Positions 43,464 through 53,574 are shown, counted from the stretch's first letter. The stretch: 64,000 nucleotides of DNA from Luxibacter massiliensis (GCF_900604355.1 NZ_UWOE01000001.1:1178001-1242000); one strand, 5' to 3'. Notes: generated from the letters alone by a model not told the origin. A program made the numbers and translations.

Positions 43464-44656
43464 TGAAAAAAATTGGATTTGTAACACCCTGGTATGGCGA
43501 AAATATTCCTGGAGGGGCTGAGATGGCCCTCCGTGGTGTGACGAGACATCTGATGGAGGCAGGGGTTGAAATAGAAATACTGACCACATGTGTCAAGGAG
43601 TTTGGCAGCAGCTGGACAGAGAATTACCATGATCCAGGTGAAAGCTGGGAGAATGACATCCATGTTCGCAGGTTCCCTGTAAAAGATAGGGATAAGAAGA
43701 AGTTTGATGCAGTGAATATTAAGCTGATCTGCGGGGAGAGGATTTCTGCGGATGAGGAACAAATTTTTATTGAGGAAATGATTAACAGTCCTAAGCTGTA
43801 CCGTTATATAGAGGAACAGAACCAGGATTACGATTTATTTGTCTATATTCCGTATATGTTCGGCCCGGTCTATTATGGGATCAAGTCATGTATCGAAAAA
43901 GCGGTGATGATCCCCTGCTTCCACGATGAGGCCTATGTATATATGGGGATTTTCAGGGATCTGTACTCCAAGGTGAAAGGAATGATTTTTAACAGCAAGA
44001 GTGAACAGAGGCTGACCAACAAGATCTACAATCTGGACAATGTAAAACAATGCGTGCCAGGCCTGGGGTTGGAGACAGATCTGAAATTTGATGCAGAGGC
44101 TTTCAGGGAAAAGTTTGGCATACAGGATCCCTTTGTCTTATATGCTGGACGGAAGGACGACGGGAAAAATGTGGGAACCCTCATCAGATATTTTAAAGAG
44201 TACAAGGCCAGAAATCAGGGCAGCCTGAAACTGGTACTCATTGGCGGCGGTTCGGTTACTATTCCCGGGGAGATTAAGCAGGATGTGTATGACCTGGGAT
44301 TTGTGGACATACAGGATAAGTACAATGCTTACGGTGCTGCGGCTGTACTGTGCCAGCCGTCCAAAAATGAGAGCTTTTCCTTTGTCATCATGGAAAGCTG
44401 GCTCTGTGAAAGGCCTGTCCTTGTACACGACTGCTGTGCAGTGACCAGGGACTTTGTCATAGAAGCATCCGGAGGCCTGTATTTTGGGAGTTACTATGAG
44501 TTTGAGGAATGCCTGAGGCGCCTGCTTAAAGACGAGGAATTAGCAAAGCAGATGGGAAGGAACGGAAAGCAGTTTGTTCTGAATAATTTTAAGTGGGAGA
44601 TTGTCACTGACAAGTACATTAAGTTTTTTGAAGAAATCATAGCAGACAGAGGTTGA
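43463..44656 (+). CDS. GT4-type glycosyltransferase
   Basis: A 397-residue GT-B enzyme with an N-terminal acceptor loop (TPWYGENIPGGAEMALRGVT) seen in GT4 enzymes of O-antigen loci, then YAGRKDDGKNV and the donor motif NESFSFVIMESWLCERPVLV. It overlaps the previous glycosyltransferase and is followed after 4 bases by the large membrane protein. Donor and linkage are not readable. Confidence 0.87.
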   Translation: MKKIGFVTPWYGENIPGGAEMALRGVTRHLMEAGVEIEILTTCVKEFGSSWTENYHDPGESWENDIHVRRFPVKDRDKKKFDAVNIKLICGERISADEEQIFIEEMINSPKLYRYIEEQNQDYDLFVYIPYMFGPVYYGIKSCIEKAVMIPCFHDEAYVYMGIFRDLYSKVKGMIFNSKSEQRLTNKIYNLDNVKQCVPGLGLETDLKFDAEAFREKFGIQDPFVLYAGRKDDGKNVGTLIRYFKEYKARNQGSLKLVLIGGGSVTIPGEIKQDVYDLGFVDIQDKYNAYGAAAVLCQPSKNESFSFVIMESWLCERPVLVHDCCAVTRDFVIEASGGLYFGSYYEFEECLRRLLKDEELAKQMGRNGKQFVLNNFKWEIVTDKYIKFFEEIIADRG

Positions 44657-44660
44657 TTGG

Positions 44661-47075
44661 ATGGTTATAGCAATAAGTACTGCGGCTGCAATGCTCCTTA
44701 TGGCAGCTGTAATACTTCTCTGTTTTTCAAGAGAAGATATCGTTAAAATAATAATATTAGCTTTTGTTTTTTTCTGGGGTGCGTTTGTCATTATCAGCGG
44801 CGTATTTTTTGGACTGGATATTTTTTCATTTCAAAGAGTGCTTTTTACGGAGATATGCATTGAGATACTCTGTATCATATATCTGTTTATGAAGGGAAAA
44901 CGCCCTGTTGTATCGGCTGACTATAAGTCATGGATCATACCTTTAAGCATTACCCTGGTTATGCTTCCTTTTACAGCAGGTAAATTTGAATTTTTTGGCC
45001 TGGGGCAGGATCAGGGCGCCTACCAGATAAAGGCTATTTTCCTTATGTCAGGGATCACAGAAAATCAAATTGATTTTGAGGAATACGAAGTCCTTCCGGA
45101 AGAAAAAGAGAATTTTGAGGCTTCCTTATTTTCTCTGGGCGGCCTGGACGACTATAACCCAGAATATTTCTGGAATACAGAGGAAAAGGAAATCAGTGAG
45201 GTTTCCTCTACTTTTCATGGGATTCCTACCTTTGCAGCTATGCTGGGACTGTGGGGCAGCATTTTTGGGATAGCGAATATGGCCCACGTCCAGACTCTGT
45301 TTTATATTTGCTATATTTTCATGGTTTCTTTTGCAGCAGACAGATTCCGCCTCAAGTGGGGGGCAAAGCTGTTGGCAGTTTTTGCATGTGCGTGGTGCCC
45401 GGCAGTAATCTGGGTGTCCAAGTCTGCGCTGACAGAGATGTTTTTAGCTGTGCTGCTGGTAGCTTATCTTTATTTTATGGCGGGCAGGGAGGAAAAGTCT
45501 CCGGTGTTTGCCACGTTTTTCCTGGCAGTCTTTGCATTCTACCATGTGTCAATTTACACCCTGCTGCCAGTCTTTATTCTTCTGGCGTATCTTCTCTATA
45601 TAAAGACGAAAAACAAAATATATTTAAAATCGGCTGCAGCTACTGTCCTGGCCTATTATGTAAGTTTGTGGTTTATGCTGAATATTTCAGCAGGATATAC
45701 GCTAAACCAATATAAGCCCATCTGTGTGGGTGTTTTGGACTGGCGGGACAGCAGCCTGATGATTTGTATAACTGCTGTATGTGCGGCGGGCTTTTTTATT
45801 ACACTCTTTTTTTTTTTATGGAGGGGGGCAGAAGGGGCGGCAAAGAAAGCGGAGCACCTGGCCCATGCCATACGGCTTCCCTGGATTGCGGCGGCGGGTA
45901 CAGCCGGAGGAGTCCTTCTCTACTTCCTGACGAGCAAAACGGAGTTTCCGTTCAAGGCAATGGCTGGATATGTCTATCTCACAGGGTTTGTCCTGGGCCC
46001 TGTGGCGCTTGGGGCTGCCGTTTACTATCTGGCCAGATGGAAGAGAGAAGCAGACGTAAAGATGACAGTACTTATATCGCTTTTCTTGTACTGTATTCTT
46101 TTCCATACTGTCTTTTTGAGGAGGCAGGTAGAGTACTACTACTATTATTCCAGATATTTGGTGCCCTTTGTGGCAATCGTGATTTTGCTGGCCGCCTGTA
46201 TCTTAAACAGGATAAAATGGTATTACAGCCTGGCGGGGGCAGTGGTGATTGGCGCAGTGCTGGCTCCTTTTAACAAGGTATTCATAAAAAATGTAGATGA
46301 CACACGGATGGAATGGGATGTGCTGGAGGGAATAGCAGACAGTATTGATGGGGGGGATTCGGCTGTGATTGTGGCGCCGGAAATGGCCAGGACAGCTTTC
46401 CTGCCTGTGCGGGCCATTACTGGCGCGGATACCTTCTTCCAGGGCACAAGCCTGGAGGAAGAGATTCAGACATTAAAGCAGGATTATGATAAAGTGTATT
46501 ATATAACCGGGCAGAATACACTTTTGGAAGGCTCTGAAATTGTATACAGAGATACAACCCATATGCAGGAAGATAAGGGCGCTTTCCTGGGGAAAATGGT
46601 GCCTTTGCCCCGTTATTTTGACAAAGATGAGGCAGACGTATATGTATATGAAATAGCCGCAGATATAAAGTACGAGTACAATATGAACGACTCCAGCGGG
46701 TTTGCCCGCTCAGGGTTTGGTACCCTGGAGGGGGACAGCAGGTGGATTAACAGTCAGATGGCGTATGTGGAGTGTACCCTTCCAAAGGATAGGTATAAGC
46801 TGCGTATATACCAGGGGCCGGGAATTCCCTTTTCTGCACTGAAAAAAGAAGAACTGTCACTGGAAATCTATTTAAACGGAGTGCTGGTGGGCAGTACTAC
46901 GTTAAGTGACAGTACAAACGGCCAGGTGCTTACTTATGACATCAGCCGGGAGCTGGTGTCAGAGGGGGAAAATGTACTGAGTATCAAGAGTGAATTGTGG
47001 AATGCTTCTGATTTTTCTGAGTCGGACAACAGGAAGTTGGGGATTTCTGTCACTAGGATTGTTTTTGAAAAATAG
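44661..47075 (+). CDS. large polytopic membrane protein with extracytoplasmic C-terminal domain (GT-C-like?)
   Basis: An 804-residue protein. About 12-13 hydrophobic segments fill residues 1-540. The first long loop (about 110-180) has the acidic motif GLGQDQGAYQIKAIFLM, reminiscent of the first-loop acidic residues of GT-C glycosyltransferases. After the last span comes a soluble, probably extracytoplasmic region with a Rossmann-like part (550-660) and a terminal beta-rich domain of about 130 residues (GTLEGDSRWIN to SVTRIVFEK). It is paralogous to the protein at 48.8 kb. GT-C activity is an inference; I do not recognise a named family. Confidence 0.75.
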   Translation: MVIAISTAAAMLLMAAVILLCFSREDIVKIIILAFVFFWGAFVIISGVFFGLDIFSFQRVLFTEICIEILCIIYLFMKGKRPVVSADYKSWIIPLSITLVMLPFTAGKFEFFGLGQDQGAYQIKAIFLMSGITENQIDFEEYEVLPEEKENFEASLFSLGGLDDYNPEYFWNTEEKEISEVSSTFHGIPTFAAMLGLWGSIFGIANMAHVQTLFYICYIFMVSFAADRFRLKWGAKLLAVFACAWCPAVIWVSKSALTEMFLAVLLVAYLYFMAGREEKSPVFATFFLAVFAFYHVSIYTLLPVFILLAYLLYIKTKNKIYLKSAAATVLAYYVSLWFMLNISAGYTLNQYKPICVGVLDWRDSSLMICITAVCAAGFFITLFFFLWRGAEGAAKKAEHLAHAIRLPWIAAAGTAGGVLLYFLTSKTEFPFKAMAGYVYLTGFVLGPVALGAAVYYLARWKREADVKMTVLISLFLYCILFHTVFLRRQVEYYYYYSRYLVPFVAIVILLAACILNRIKWYYSLAGAVVIGAVLAPFNKVFIKNVDDTRMEWDVLEGIADSIDGGDSAVIVAPEMARTAFLPVRAITGADTFFQGTSLEEEIQTLKQDYDKVYYITGQNTLLEGSEIVYRDTTHMQEDKGAFLGKMVPLPRYFDKDEADVYVYEIAADIKYEYNMNDSSGFARSGFGTLEGDSRWINSQMAYVECTLPKDRYKLRIYQGPGIPFSALKKEELSLEIYLNGVLVGSTTLSDSTNGQVLTYDISRELVSEGENVLSIKSELWNASDFSESDNRKLGISVTRIVFEK

Positions 47076-47084
47076 GAGGGAAAT

Positions 47085-48812
47085 ATGGATTACAGGGATA
47101 TTTATAATGATTGGTGTAAAAATGAGTATTTTGATGAAGAAACCCGCAGGGAGCTGATTGGAATTCAGGATAATGACAAAGAAATTTATGACAGGTTTTA
47201 TAAGGAATTGGAGTTTGGCACGGGAGGACTGCGGGGTGTAATCGGGAATGGAACCAACAGGATGAACGTATATACTGTGAGAAAGGCGACACAAGGACTG
47301 GCCAATTATATTATCAGGCAGAATGGAATGGAAAAGGGGGTGGCCATCGCCTATGATTCCAGGAGGATGTCCCCTGAGTTCGCCAGCGAGGCTGCTCTAT
47401 GCCTGAATGCAAATCAGATTAAGACGTATATTTTCCCTTCCCTGCGGCCCACGCCCCAATTGTCCTTTGCAGTAAGAGAACTGGGATGTATTGCGGGGAT
47501 CGTGATTACTGCAAGCCACAATCCACCAGAATACAATGGCTATAAAGTATACTGGGAGGACGGGGCACAGATCACTGCGCCGAAAGACCAGGAAATTATT
47601 TCAGAGGTCAGAAAAGTAGCGGATTACAGCCAGGTCAGGACGATGGCAAAAGAGGAGGCTGAGAAGTGCGGCCTCTATAGGGGCATTGGCAGTGAGATTG
47701 ACGACAGATATATTGAGGAAGTCAAGAAACAGAGTGTATTGCCTGATATTACGGCACAGGCAGGAGAGGACTTCAAGATTGTGTACACACCCCTTCACGG
47801 CACCGGAAACCTGCCTGTTAGAAGAGTGCTCAAGGAATTAGGATTTTCCCAGGTGTACGTTGTTCCGGAGCAAGAAATGCCGGACCCAGACTTTCGCACG
47901 TTGAGTTACCCAAATCCCGAGGATCCTTCCGCCTTTAAGCTGGCGCTTGAGCTGGCCAGAGAAAAGGGAGCCGATGTGGTGCTGGCCACAGATCCGGACG
48001 CGGACCGTCTAGGCATATATGCCAGAGATAAGGAAACCGGGGAATATATTTCTTTTACAGGAAATATGTCAGGGATGCTGATTGCAGAGTATATTTTATC
48101 CGTCAGGCAGGAGCAGGGAACGCTTCCTGAAAACGGCGCCCTGGTAGAGACCATTGTGACAACAAATATGGGAAAAGCTATGGCAGGGCATTATGGAATT
48201 GCGCTGATTGAGGTTCTCACAGGTTTTAAATATATTGGGGAACAGATTAAATTATTTGAAGAAAATCATACCTACCAATATATATTTGGACTGGAGGAAA
48301 GTTATGGCTGCCTGGCCGGGACATATGCCAGGGATAAAGACGCCATTGTTGCCGTCATGCTTTTGTGCGAGGCTGCAGCTTATTATAAGACAAAGGGCCT
48401 TACGCTTGTTGAACAGATGGACAATCTATATAAAAAATATGGATATTATAAAGAAGGCCTAAGCTCTGTGACTTTAAAGGGCGCTGAGGGCGCAGGGAAG
48501 ATACAGGAGATTATAGACGGACTGCGCCAAAATCCCCCGCATAGGATCGGAGATTTCCAGGTGGTGGCATCCAGGGATTATAAGAGCGGCGTCAGGACAG
48601 TCTTTGGGGAGAAGGAGACAGAACCAGTGGGACTGCCAAAATCTAATGTATTATATTATGAACTTGCAGAAGATGCATGGTGCTGTGTGAGGCCGTCGGG
48701 CACAGAGCCTAAAATAAAGTTTTATTATGGGGTAAAGGGAAAGGATTCCAAAGACGCCGATGCAAAGCTGCAGGGATTGGCTGACAGCCTGCAGGGCCTG
48801 GCTGCCCTGTAA
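47085..48812 (+). CDS. alpha-phosphohexomutase (phosphoglucomutase/phosphomannomutase)
   Basis: A 575-residue enzyme interconverting hexose 1- and 6-phosphates. The phosphoserine loop TASHNPPEYNGYK, the metal-binding loop DPDADRLG, the sugar-binding EESYGCLAGTYARDKDA and the phosphate-binding RPSGTEPKIKFY are all present. Length and sequence resemble PgcA-type phosphoglucomutases of Firmicutes. In this operon it could feed glucose-1-phosphate to RfbA and the UDP-glucose path, or mannose-1-phosphate to the two ManC enzymes. It starts 9 bases after one large membrane protein and ends 21 bases before its paralogue. Confidence 0.93.
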   Translation: MDYRDIYNDWCKNEYFDEETRRELIGIQDNDKEIYDRFYKELEFGTGGLRGVIGNGTNRMNVYTVRKATQGLANYIIRQNGMEKGVAIAYDSRRMSPEFASEAALCLNANQIKTYIFPSLRPTPQLSFAVRELGCIAGIVITASHNPPEYNGYKVYWEDGAQITAPKDQEIISEVRKVADYSQVRTMAKEEAEKCGLYRGIGSEIDDRYIEEVKKQSVLPDITAQAGEDFKIVYTPLHGTGNLPVRRVLKELGFSQVYVVPEQEMPDPDFRTLSYPNPEDPSAFKLALELAREKGADVVLATDPDADRLGIYARDKETGEYISFTGNMSGMLIAEYILSVRQEQGTLPENGALVETIVTTNMGKAMAGHYGIALIEVLTGFKYIGEQIKLFEENHTYQYIFGLEESYGCLAGTYARDKDAIVAVMLLCEAAAYYKTKGLTLVEQMDNLYKKYGYYKEGLSSVTLKGAEGAGKIQEIIDGLRQNPPHRIGDFQVVASRDYKSGVRTVFGEKETEPVGLPKSNVLYYELAEDAWCCVRPSGTEPKIKFYYGVKGKDSKDADAKLQGLADSLQGLAAL

Positions 48813-48833
48813 TGGCCATGGAGGATGGTTGAG

Positions 48834-51185
48834 ATGGCTGCGGTATGTATGTTGATAACCCTGGCTGCCATGATTACGGCAACAGGGATGATATGGAAGA
48901 AAGCAGATTTAGTAAAGATTGTTTTGTTTGGCTTGTTTGGCTTTTTTGGACTGTATATATGTGTCAGTGAATTTTTGTTTTTATTAGACCTATTTACAAT
49001 CCAAAAGGCAATCCTGGCAGAATGTATACTTGCAGTCCTCTTCCTGGTGGTCTTGCTGATTAAAAAGAGACGTTTCCAGTTTGTATATCCCAGAAAGGAA
49101 CTGATAGTCTTTCTGCTGATCTGTATGGCAGGGGTATTTCTGAGCTGGCATAAATATGAGTACTACGGGATGGGCCAGGATCAGGGGGATTATCAGACCA
49201 GGGCCATTTTCCTGATGGGAGGGGTCACTGAAAATGAAATAGAGTTTGAGGGATATACGTACCAGGTTGCTGAGAATAACGAGGGGGCAACGGCCAGAAC
49301 CTTTCATGGTATGCCGTCCTTTCCCGCAGTCCTGGCCCTGTGGGGCAGTATTTTTGGCCTTGGCAATATGGTTTCTGTGCAGACTGTATTCCTGGTGTTG
49401 TTTCTTTTGATTCTCTACTATATTGGCGGTATACTCAAGTTTAAGCTGGATACGAAAATATTGGTCCTATTGCTGGCAGCAGTTTCCCCCGTCATACTGT
49501 GGGTGTCAAAATCCAGCCTGACAGAAATGTATTTAGCGGTGATTATGGCGGCGTTTATATACTATATTCTGGATGATTCCGAAAAAGTCAATGTATGGCT
49601 GTCAGCGTTTCCGGTATTGGTTTTTTCCTGTTACCATATTTCACTTTATACATTGATGCCAATGTTTGTTGTGTTATATTTTATGATGTATATGTATACA
49701 GGCGACAGGCGGTTCCTCATTGTACAGTGCTTTAATACAGGTTCTTTTTTAGCCGGCGTGGCAGTTATCTACCATATAAACAAGCTATACTGTATTTCTA
49801 ATTTTGTCCCTGCATTTTTAGGGCCCATTGACCAGGATAATTTTTTGTTTGTCTGTGTGGGGGCAGTGGCCGGCGTGGCGGCTATGAGCGCAGCACTTTA
49901 TTTTGTGCCCCTTACTACTGTGAGGATAGCAATAGGAAGGATACGCCTGAAGTCCTGGCTGGGAAAAGGGACTGCCGTGGCAATATTGGTTCTGCTGTGT
50001 ATGAATCTGTATATGGGGAGAGGGAAACTGGGGGACTTAACTCTGGCCGGATATCTGTTTGCCACTGGGTTTATCGTCCTGCCTTTTGCCATAGCCTTGC
50101 TTCTTTTCAATCTGGCAAAGAGGCAGGGGTGGATATGGGATATAAAAAACATGGTGATAACATGGTTGTTTTTTTACTGTATCCTTGTGCATACAACCTT
50201 TTTCAGAAATGAAATCTTTGATTACTATTACTACAGCAGATATATTGTGCCCTTCATTAGTATCTTGCTGCTTGCGTTTGGCCTCCTTTTCAACCAGGTG
50301 TGCAGCGGGGCGAAAATGGCGGCCGGCGTGGCAGCCGCGGCGGCGCTTTTCCCATCAGACGCTTTGCTGTTTACCAAGCTGGATGACACCAGGATCGAGT
50401 GGGACTGCCTGGAAGAAACAGCAGAATGTGTAGACCAGGAGGATGCTGCAGTGATTGTGGAGAAGGATTTGGAGTATGCTTTTCTTTTCCCCCTGAATGC
50501 CATGTCCAAAGCAGATGTTTATGAGCAGAGCGGGAACCTGGAGGAGCAGATGGAAGCGTTGGCTAAAGAGTATGGCCAAGTATATGCAGTGACCAATGAT
50601 ATCTATCTGGAGACACAAAGGGACCATACGGATGTAAGGCTGGTGTATAAGAATATAAACCACATAAGCGAGGATTCAAATGAAAAGGAAGGAAAGTGGA
50701 TCCCCTATCCTGTTGATTTCCAGGAGTACGAAGAGGCGGTAAATGTATACAGCCTGGCCATGCCACAGTATACATACGAGATGAAAGACGAGGAGCTGAC
50801 CATACGGTCCGGTTTTGAGTCCTTGGAAGGCGATTTCTGCTGGATGGGGCGGGAAAACGCAAGTATATCTGTATATCTTGACAAGGCTCTGTATAAAGTT
50901 TATATCCATCAGAAGAACCGGGTGCCCGTTGAAAAGCTGGGGACAGATTTTAAGGTCAGAGTCCTGATGAATGGAAACCCTGTAGGAGAAGTACAGATTA
51001 AAGAGGGAACAGACATGACATTAGAATTTGAGGTGCCTGCTGAATATGTTGAAGAGGGTTGGAACAGTCTGGAATTTCAGAGCAGCCTCTGGAGTCCTTC
51101 CAAGACAGGGACTCCCCAGGATGAGAGGGAGCTGGGAATATCAGTCCAAAGCGTGGAGTTTAAAAAGAGTATTGTTGGAAATTAA
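48834..51185 (+). CDS. large polytopic membrane protein, paralogue of the one at 44.7 kb
   Basis: A 783-residue protein with the same plan as its neighbour: about 12 spans (1-535), a first long loop with GMGQDQGDYQTRAIFLM, and an extracytoplasmic C-terminus ending with a beta-rich domain (SGFESLEGDFCWMG to ELGISVQSVEFKK). I prefer the ATG at 48834, 9 bases after GGAGG, over ATG 48825, which abuts that site. The pair's shared motifs suggest related but not identical jobs in surface-glycan assembly, for example GT-C transferases acting outside the membrane. Function unknown. Confidence 0.75.
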   Translation: MAAVCMLITLAAMITATGMIWKKADLVKIVLFGLFGFFGLYICVSEFLFLLDLFTIQKAILAECILAVLFLVVLLIKKRRFQFVYPRKELIVFLLICMAGVFLSWHKYEYYGMGQDQGDYQTRAIFLMGGVTENEIEFEGYTYQVAENNEGATARTFHGMPSFPAVLALWGSIFGLGNMVSVQTVFLVLFLLILYYIGGILKFKLDTKILVLLLAAVSPVILWVSKSSLTEMYLAVIMAAFIYYILDDSEKVNVWLSAFPVLVFSCYHISLYTLMPMFVVLYFMMYMYTGDRRFLIVQCFNTGSFLAGVAVIYHINKLYCISNFVPAFLGPIDQDNFLFVCVGAVAGVAAMSAALYFVPLTTVRIAIGRIRLKSWLGKGTAVAILVLLCMNLYMGRGKLGDLTLAGYLFATGFIVLPFAIALLLFNLAKRQGWIWDIKNMVITWLFFYCILVHTTFFRNEIFDYYYYSRYIVPFISILLLAFGLLFNQVCSGAKMAAGVAAAAALFPSDALLFTKLDDTRIEWDCLEETAECVDQEDAAVIVEKDLEYAFLFPLNAMSKADVYEQSGNLEEQMEALAKEYGQVYAVTNDIYLETQRDHTDVRLVYKNINHISEDSNEKEGKWIPYPVDFQEYEEAVNVYSLAMPQYTYEMKDEELTIRSGFESLEGDFCWMGRENASISVYLDKALYKVYIHQKNRVPVEKLGTDFKVRVLMNGNPVGEVQIKEGTDMTLEFEVPAEYVEEGWNSLEFQSSLWSPSKTGTPQDERELGISVQSVEFKKSIVGN

Positions 51186-51206
51186 GAAAAGGCGGGTGAA
51201 AGACCA

Positions 51207-52388
51207 ATGAAAATAGCAGTAGCGGGAACCGGGTATGTAGGATTGTCTAATGCAGTCCTGCTGGCACAGAAAAATGAAGTATATGCTGTGGATATTGTCC
51301 CTGAAAAGGTAGAGATGATCAATCAAAAAAAGTCTCCCATTGTGGACAAGGAAATCCAAGAATATCTGGAAAAGGGGCAGTTAAACCTACAGGCCACTAC
51401 GGATGCACAGGATGCATATAAGGGGGCTGCATTTATTATTATATCTACGCCCACGAATTATGACCCGAAGTTAAATTATTTTGATACTTCTACGGTGGAG
51501 AGTGTCATAGAGCAGGCAGCGGCATGTGCGCCGGATGCTACGTTGGTGATTAAATCCACCGTGCCCGTAGGTTATACGAAAAATATTAGCAGGAAATATA
51601 AAGGTAATATTATATTTTCACCAGAGTTTTTGAGAGAAGGGCAGGCCCTGAAGGATAATCTTTACCCTTCCCGTATTATTGTGGGCGCACCCATGGATAA
51701 CCCCGTCCTGACCGAGAGGGCGCGGATGTTTGCCAGCCTTCTTGTGGAGGGGGCCGTAAAGAAAGACGTACCGGTTTTGTTTACAGACTTGACGGAAGCC
51801 GAAGCCATCAAATTATTTGCCAATACGTATCTTGCCATGCGTGTCTCCTTTTTTAATGAGCTGGATACCTATGCTGAGATGAAAGGGTTAGACGCGAGGC
51901 AGATTATAGAAGGGATTGGCCTTGATCCGCGGATCGGGTCACATTACAATAACCCTTCCTTCGGCTATGGCGGATACTGCCTGCCGAAGGACACAAAGCA
52001 GCTTTTGGCCAACTATAACGATGTGCCCAATAATATTATGTCAGCTATTGTAGAATCCAACCGTACAAGGAAGGATTTTATTGCCGAAAGGATTATAGAG
52101 AAGGAACCCCAGGTGGTGGGGATTTACCGCCTGACCATGAAATCAGATTCTGATAACTACAGGCAGTCATCTATACAGGGGGTTATGAAGCGGATCAAGG
52201 CAAAAGGTATTGAGGTGGTTGTCTATGAACCCACTATGAAAGAGGAATATTTCTTTAAATCCAGGGTGATCTCTGACCTCAGGGAATTTAAAGAATATGC
52301 AGATCTAATTGTGGCCAATAGATATACAGATGAGCTGTCTGACGTGATGGACAAGGTATATACAAGGGATTTGTATTTCCGTGATTAG
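51207..52388 (+). CDS. ugd: UDP-glucose 6-dehydrogenase
   Basis: A 393-residue nucleotide-sugar dehydrogenase that oxidises UDP-glucose to UDP-glucuronate with two NAD+. The N-terminal Rossmann motif is MKIAVAGTGYVGLSNAVLLA, and the catalytic cysteine is in GYGGYCLPKDTKQL (about 254-267). Length is that of the UDP-glucose type; GDP-mannose dehydrogenase is less likely but cannot be fully excluded. UDP-glucuronate would add acidic residues to the surface glycan. It follows the second large membrane protein by 21 bases. Confidence 0.9.
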   Translation: MKIAVAGTGYVGLSNAVLLAQKNEVYAVDIVPEKVEMINQKKSPIVDKEIQEYLEKGQLNLQATTDAQDAYKGAAFIIISTPTNYDPKLNYFDTSTVESVIEQAAACAPDATLVIKSTVPVGYTKNISRKYKGNIIFSPEFLREGQALKDNLYPSRIIVGAPMDNPVLTERARMFASLLVEGAVKKDVPVLFTDLTEAEAIKLFANTYLAMRVSFFNELDTYAEMKGLDARQIIEGIGLDPRIGSHYNNPSFGYGGYCLPKDTKQLLANYNDVPNNIMSAIVESNRTRKDFIAERIIEKEPQVVGIYRLTMKSDSDNYRQSSIQGVMKRIKAKGIEVVVYEPTMKEEYFFKSRVISDLREFKEYADLIVANRYTDELSDVMDKVYTRDLYFRD

Positions 52389-52501
52389 CAGCTTACATGG
52401 CGCATGGGAAGTCATGGCCAAGGCATGAATATACTGGTTTGCCGGCAAAGGGAACTGTTCAGGGGCCTGCCGGCAGGACAGGAAAGAAAGTGTGAGGGAT
52501 A

Positions 52502-53470
52502 ATGGGCAGGAAAGCCGTATTTATTACTACAAAAAATCTGGATTATCTAAGAAATGTACAGGAGATTGAGCTGCTGGGCCAAAGGTTTGACAGTGTCAAG
52601 GTAATCGGCTCTTCTAAAAAGAGTTATGTACAGAGGCTGGCTAAAGTGTATATACAGCTGCTGTTCCTGAAAATGGGCGGGGCAGACGAGATTTTTGTAG
52701 GTTTTGCGCCTCAGCTGGTCCTTCCGTTCTGGAAGTGGAAGCTGAGAGGAAAAAAAGTAACGATAGATTTTTTTATATCACTGTATGACACCATGGTGTT
52801 TGACAGAAAGAAATTTAAGCAGGGGACTGTGGCTGCTAAAATATTAAAAAAAATAGACCAGATAACCCTTGGCTATGCGGATCACATTATAGCGGATACA
52901 AAGGCCCATGGGGAATATTTCTGCAGGGAATTTGGGGCAGATAAGGAAAAGATGGAAGTCTTATACTTGAATGCCGATACATCGGTATATTATCCCAGAA
53001 AGCAGTCCAAACCTGAGAATTATAAAGATAAATTTGTGGTCCTGTATTTTGGCAGTATACTCCCTCTCCAGGGAATACAGGTCATCTTAAAGGCACTGGA
53101 GCTTTTAAAAGATGATAAGACGCTCCAGTTTGAGGTCATCGGGCCTATCCAGGATAAGTTCCATAAGGTGGAGTCAGGCAATATTACGTATATACCATGG
53201 CTGGAACAGAAGAAGCTGGCAGAACATATAGCCTATGCAGACTTATGCCTTGCAGGGCATTTTGACAGCAGTATCATGAAGGCGAAACGGACAATTCCCG
53301 GCAAGGCTTATATATACAGGGCCATGGGGAAACCTATGATCCTGGGCGATAACCCTGCCACCCATGAGTTATACAGCAGCCAGGATGAAGGGATCTACTT
53401 TGTCCCCATGGGGGACGGGGAGGCGCTGGCTGATAAAATCAAAGAAATACAGAATATGAAGCATATATAA
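52502..53470 (+). CDS. glycosyltransferase, GT4-like
   Basis: A 322-residue GT-B-like protein. The acceptor half holds a short hydrophobic stretch and TIDFFISLYDTMVFDRKKFK, and the donor half has VLYFGSILPLQGIQVILKAL and ends with GKAYIYRAMGKPMILGDNPA. It lacks a clear E-x7-E motif and is shorter than the other GT4 enzymes. The 113-base gap from ugd contains only a short TGCCGGCA repeat. A terminator follows at 53481, ending the plus-strand operon. Confidence 0.78.
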   Translation: MGRKAVFITTKNLDYLRNVQEIELLGQRFDSVKVIGSSKKSYVQRLAKVYIQLLFLKMGGADEIFVGFAPQLVLPFWKWKLRGKKVTIDFFISLYDTMVFDRKKFKQGTVAAKILKKIDQITLGYADHIIADTKAHGEYFCREFGADKEKMEVLYLNADTSVYYPRKQSKPENYKDKFVVLYFGSILPLQGIQVILKALELLKDDKTLQFEVIGPIQDKFHKVESGNITYIPWLEQKKLAEHIAYADLCLAGHFDSSIMKAKRTIPGKAYIYRAMGKPMILGDNPATHELYSSQDEGIYFVPMGDGEALADKIKEIQNMKHI

Positions 53471-53480
53471 CCATTCATGA

Positions 53481-53512
53481 AAGGCTGCAGGGATAACCCC
53501 GCAGCCTTCTTA
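53481..53512. terminator. Rho-independent terminator between converging genes
   Basis: AAGGCTGCAGGG, loop ATAA, then CCCCGCAGCCTTCTT form a GC-rich stem just past the glycosyltransferase stop; it can serve the minus-strand fusion gene as well. Confidence 0.75.
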
Positions 53513-53574
53513 AATCGTTTTGAAAATTAATTTTATATTCCCCCTATTTACTTAAGGTATTTCTATTCTGTGCT

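Noticed and set aside
52440..52475. Two TGCCGGCA copies between ugd and the next glycosyltransferase as a terminator
   Set aside because: Each copy is itself palindromic, the loop is 20 bases and no T-run follows; an operon read-through is just as likely.
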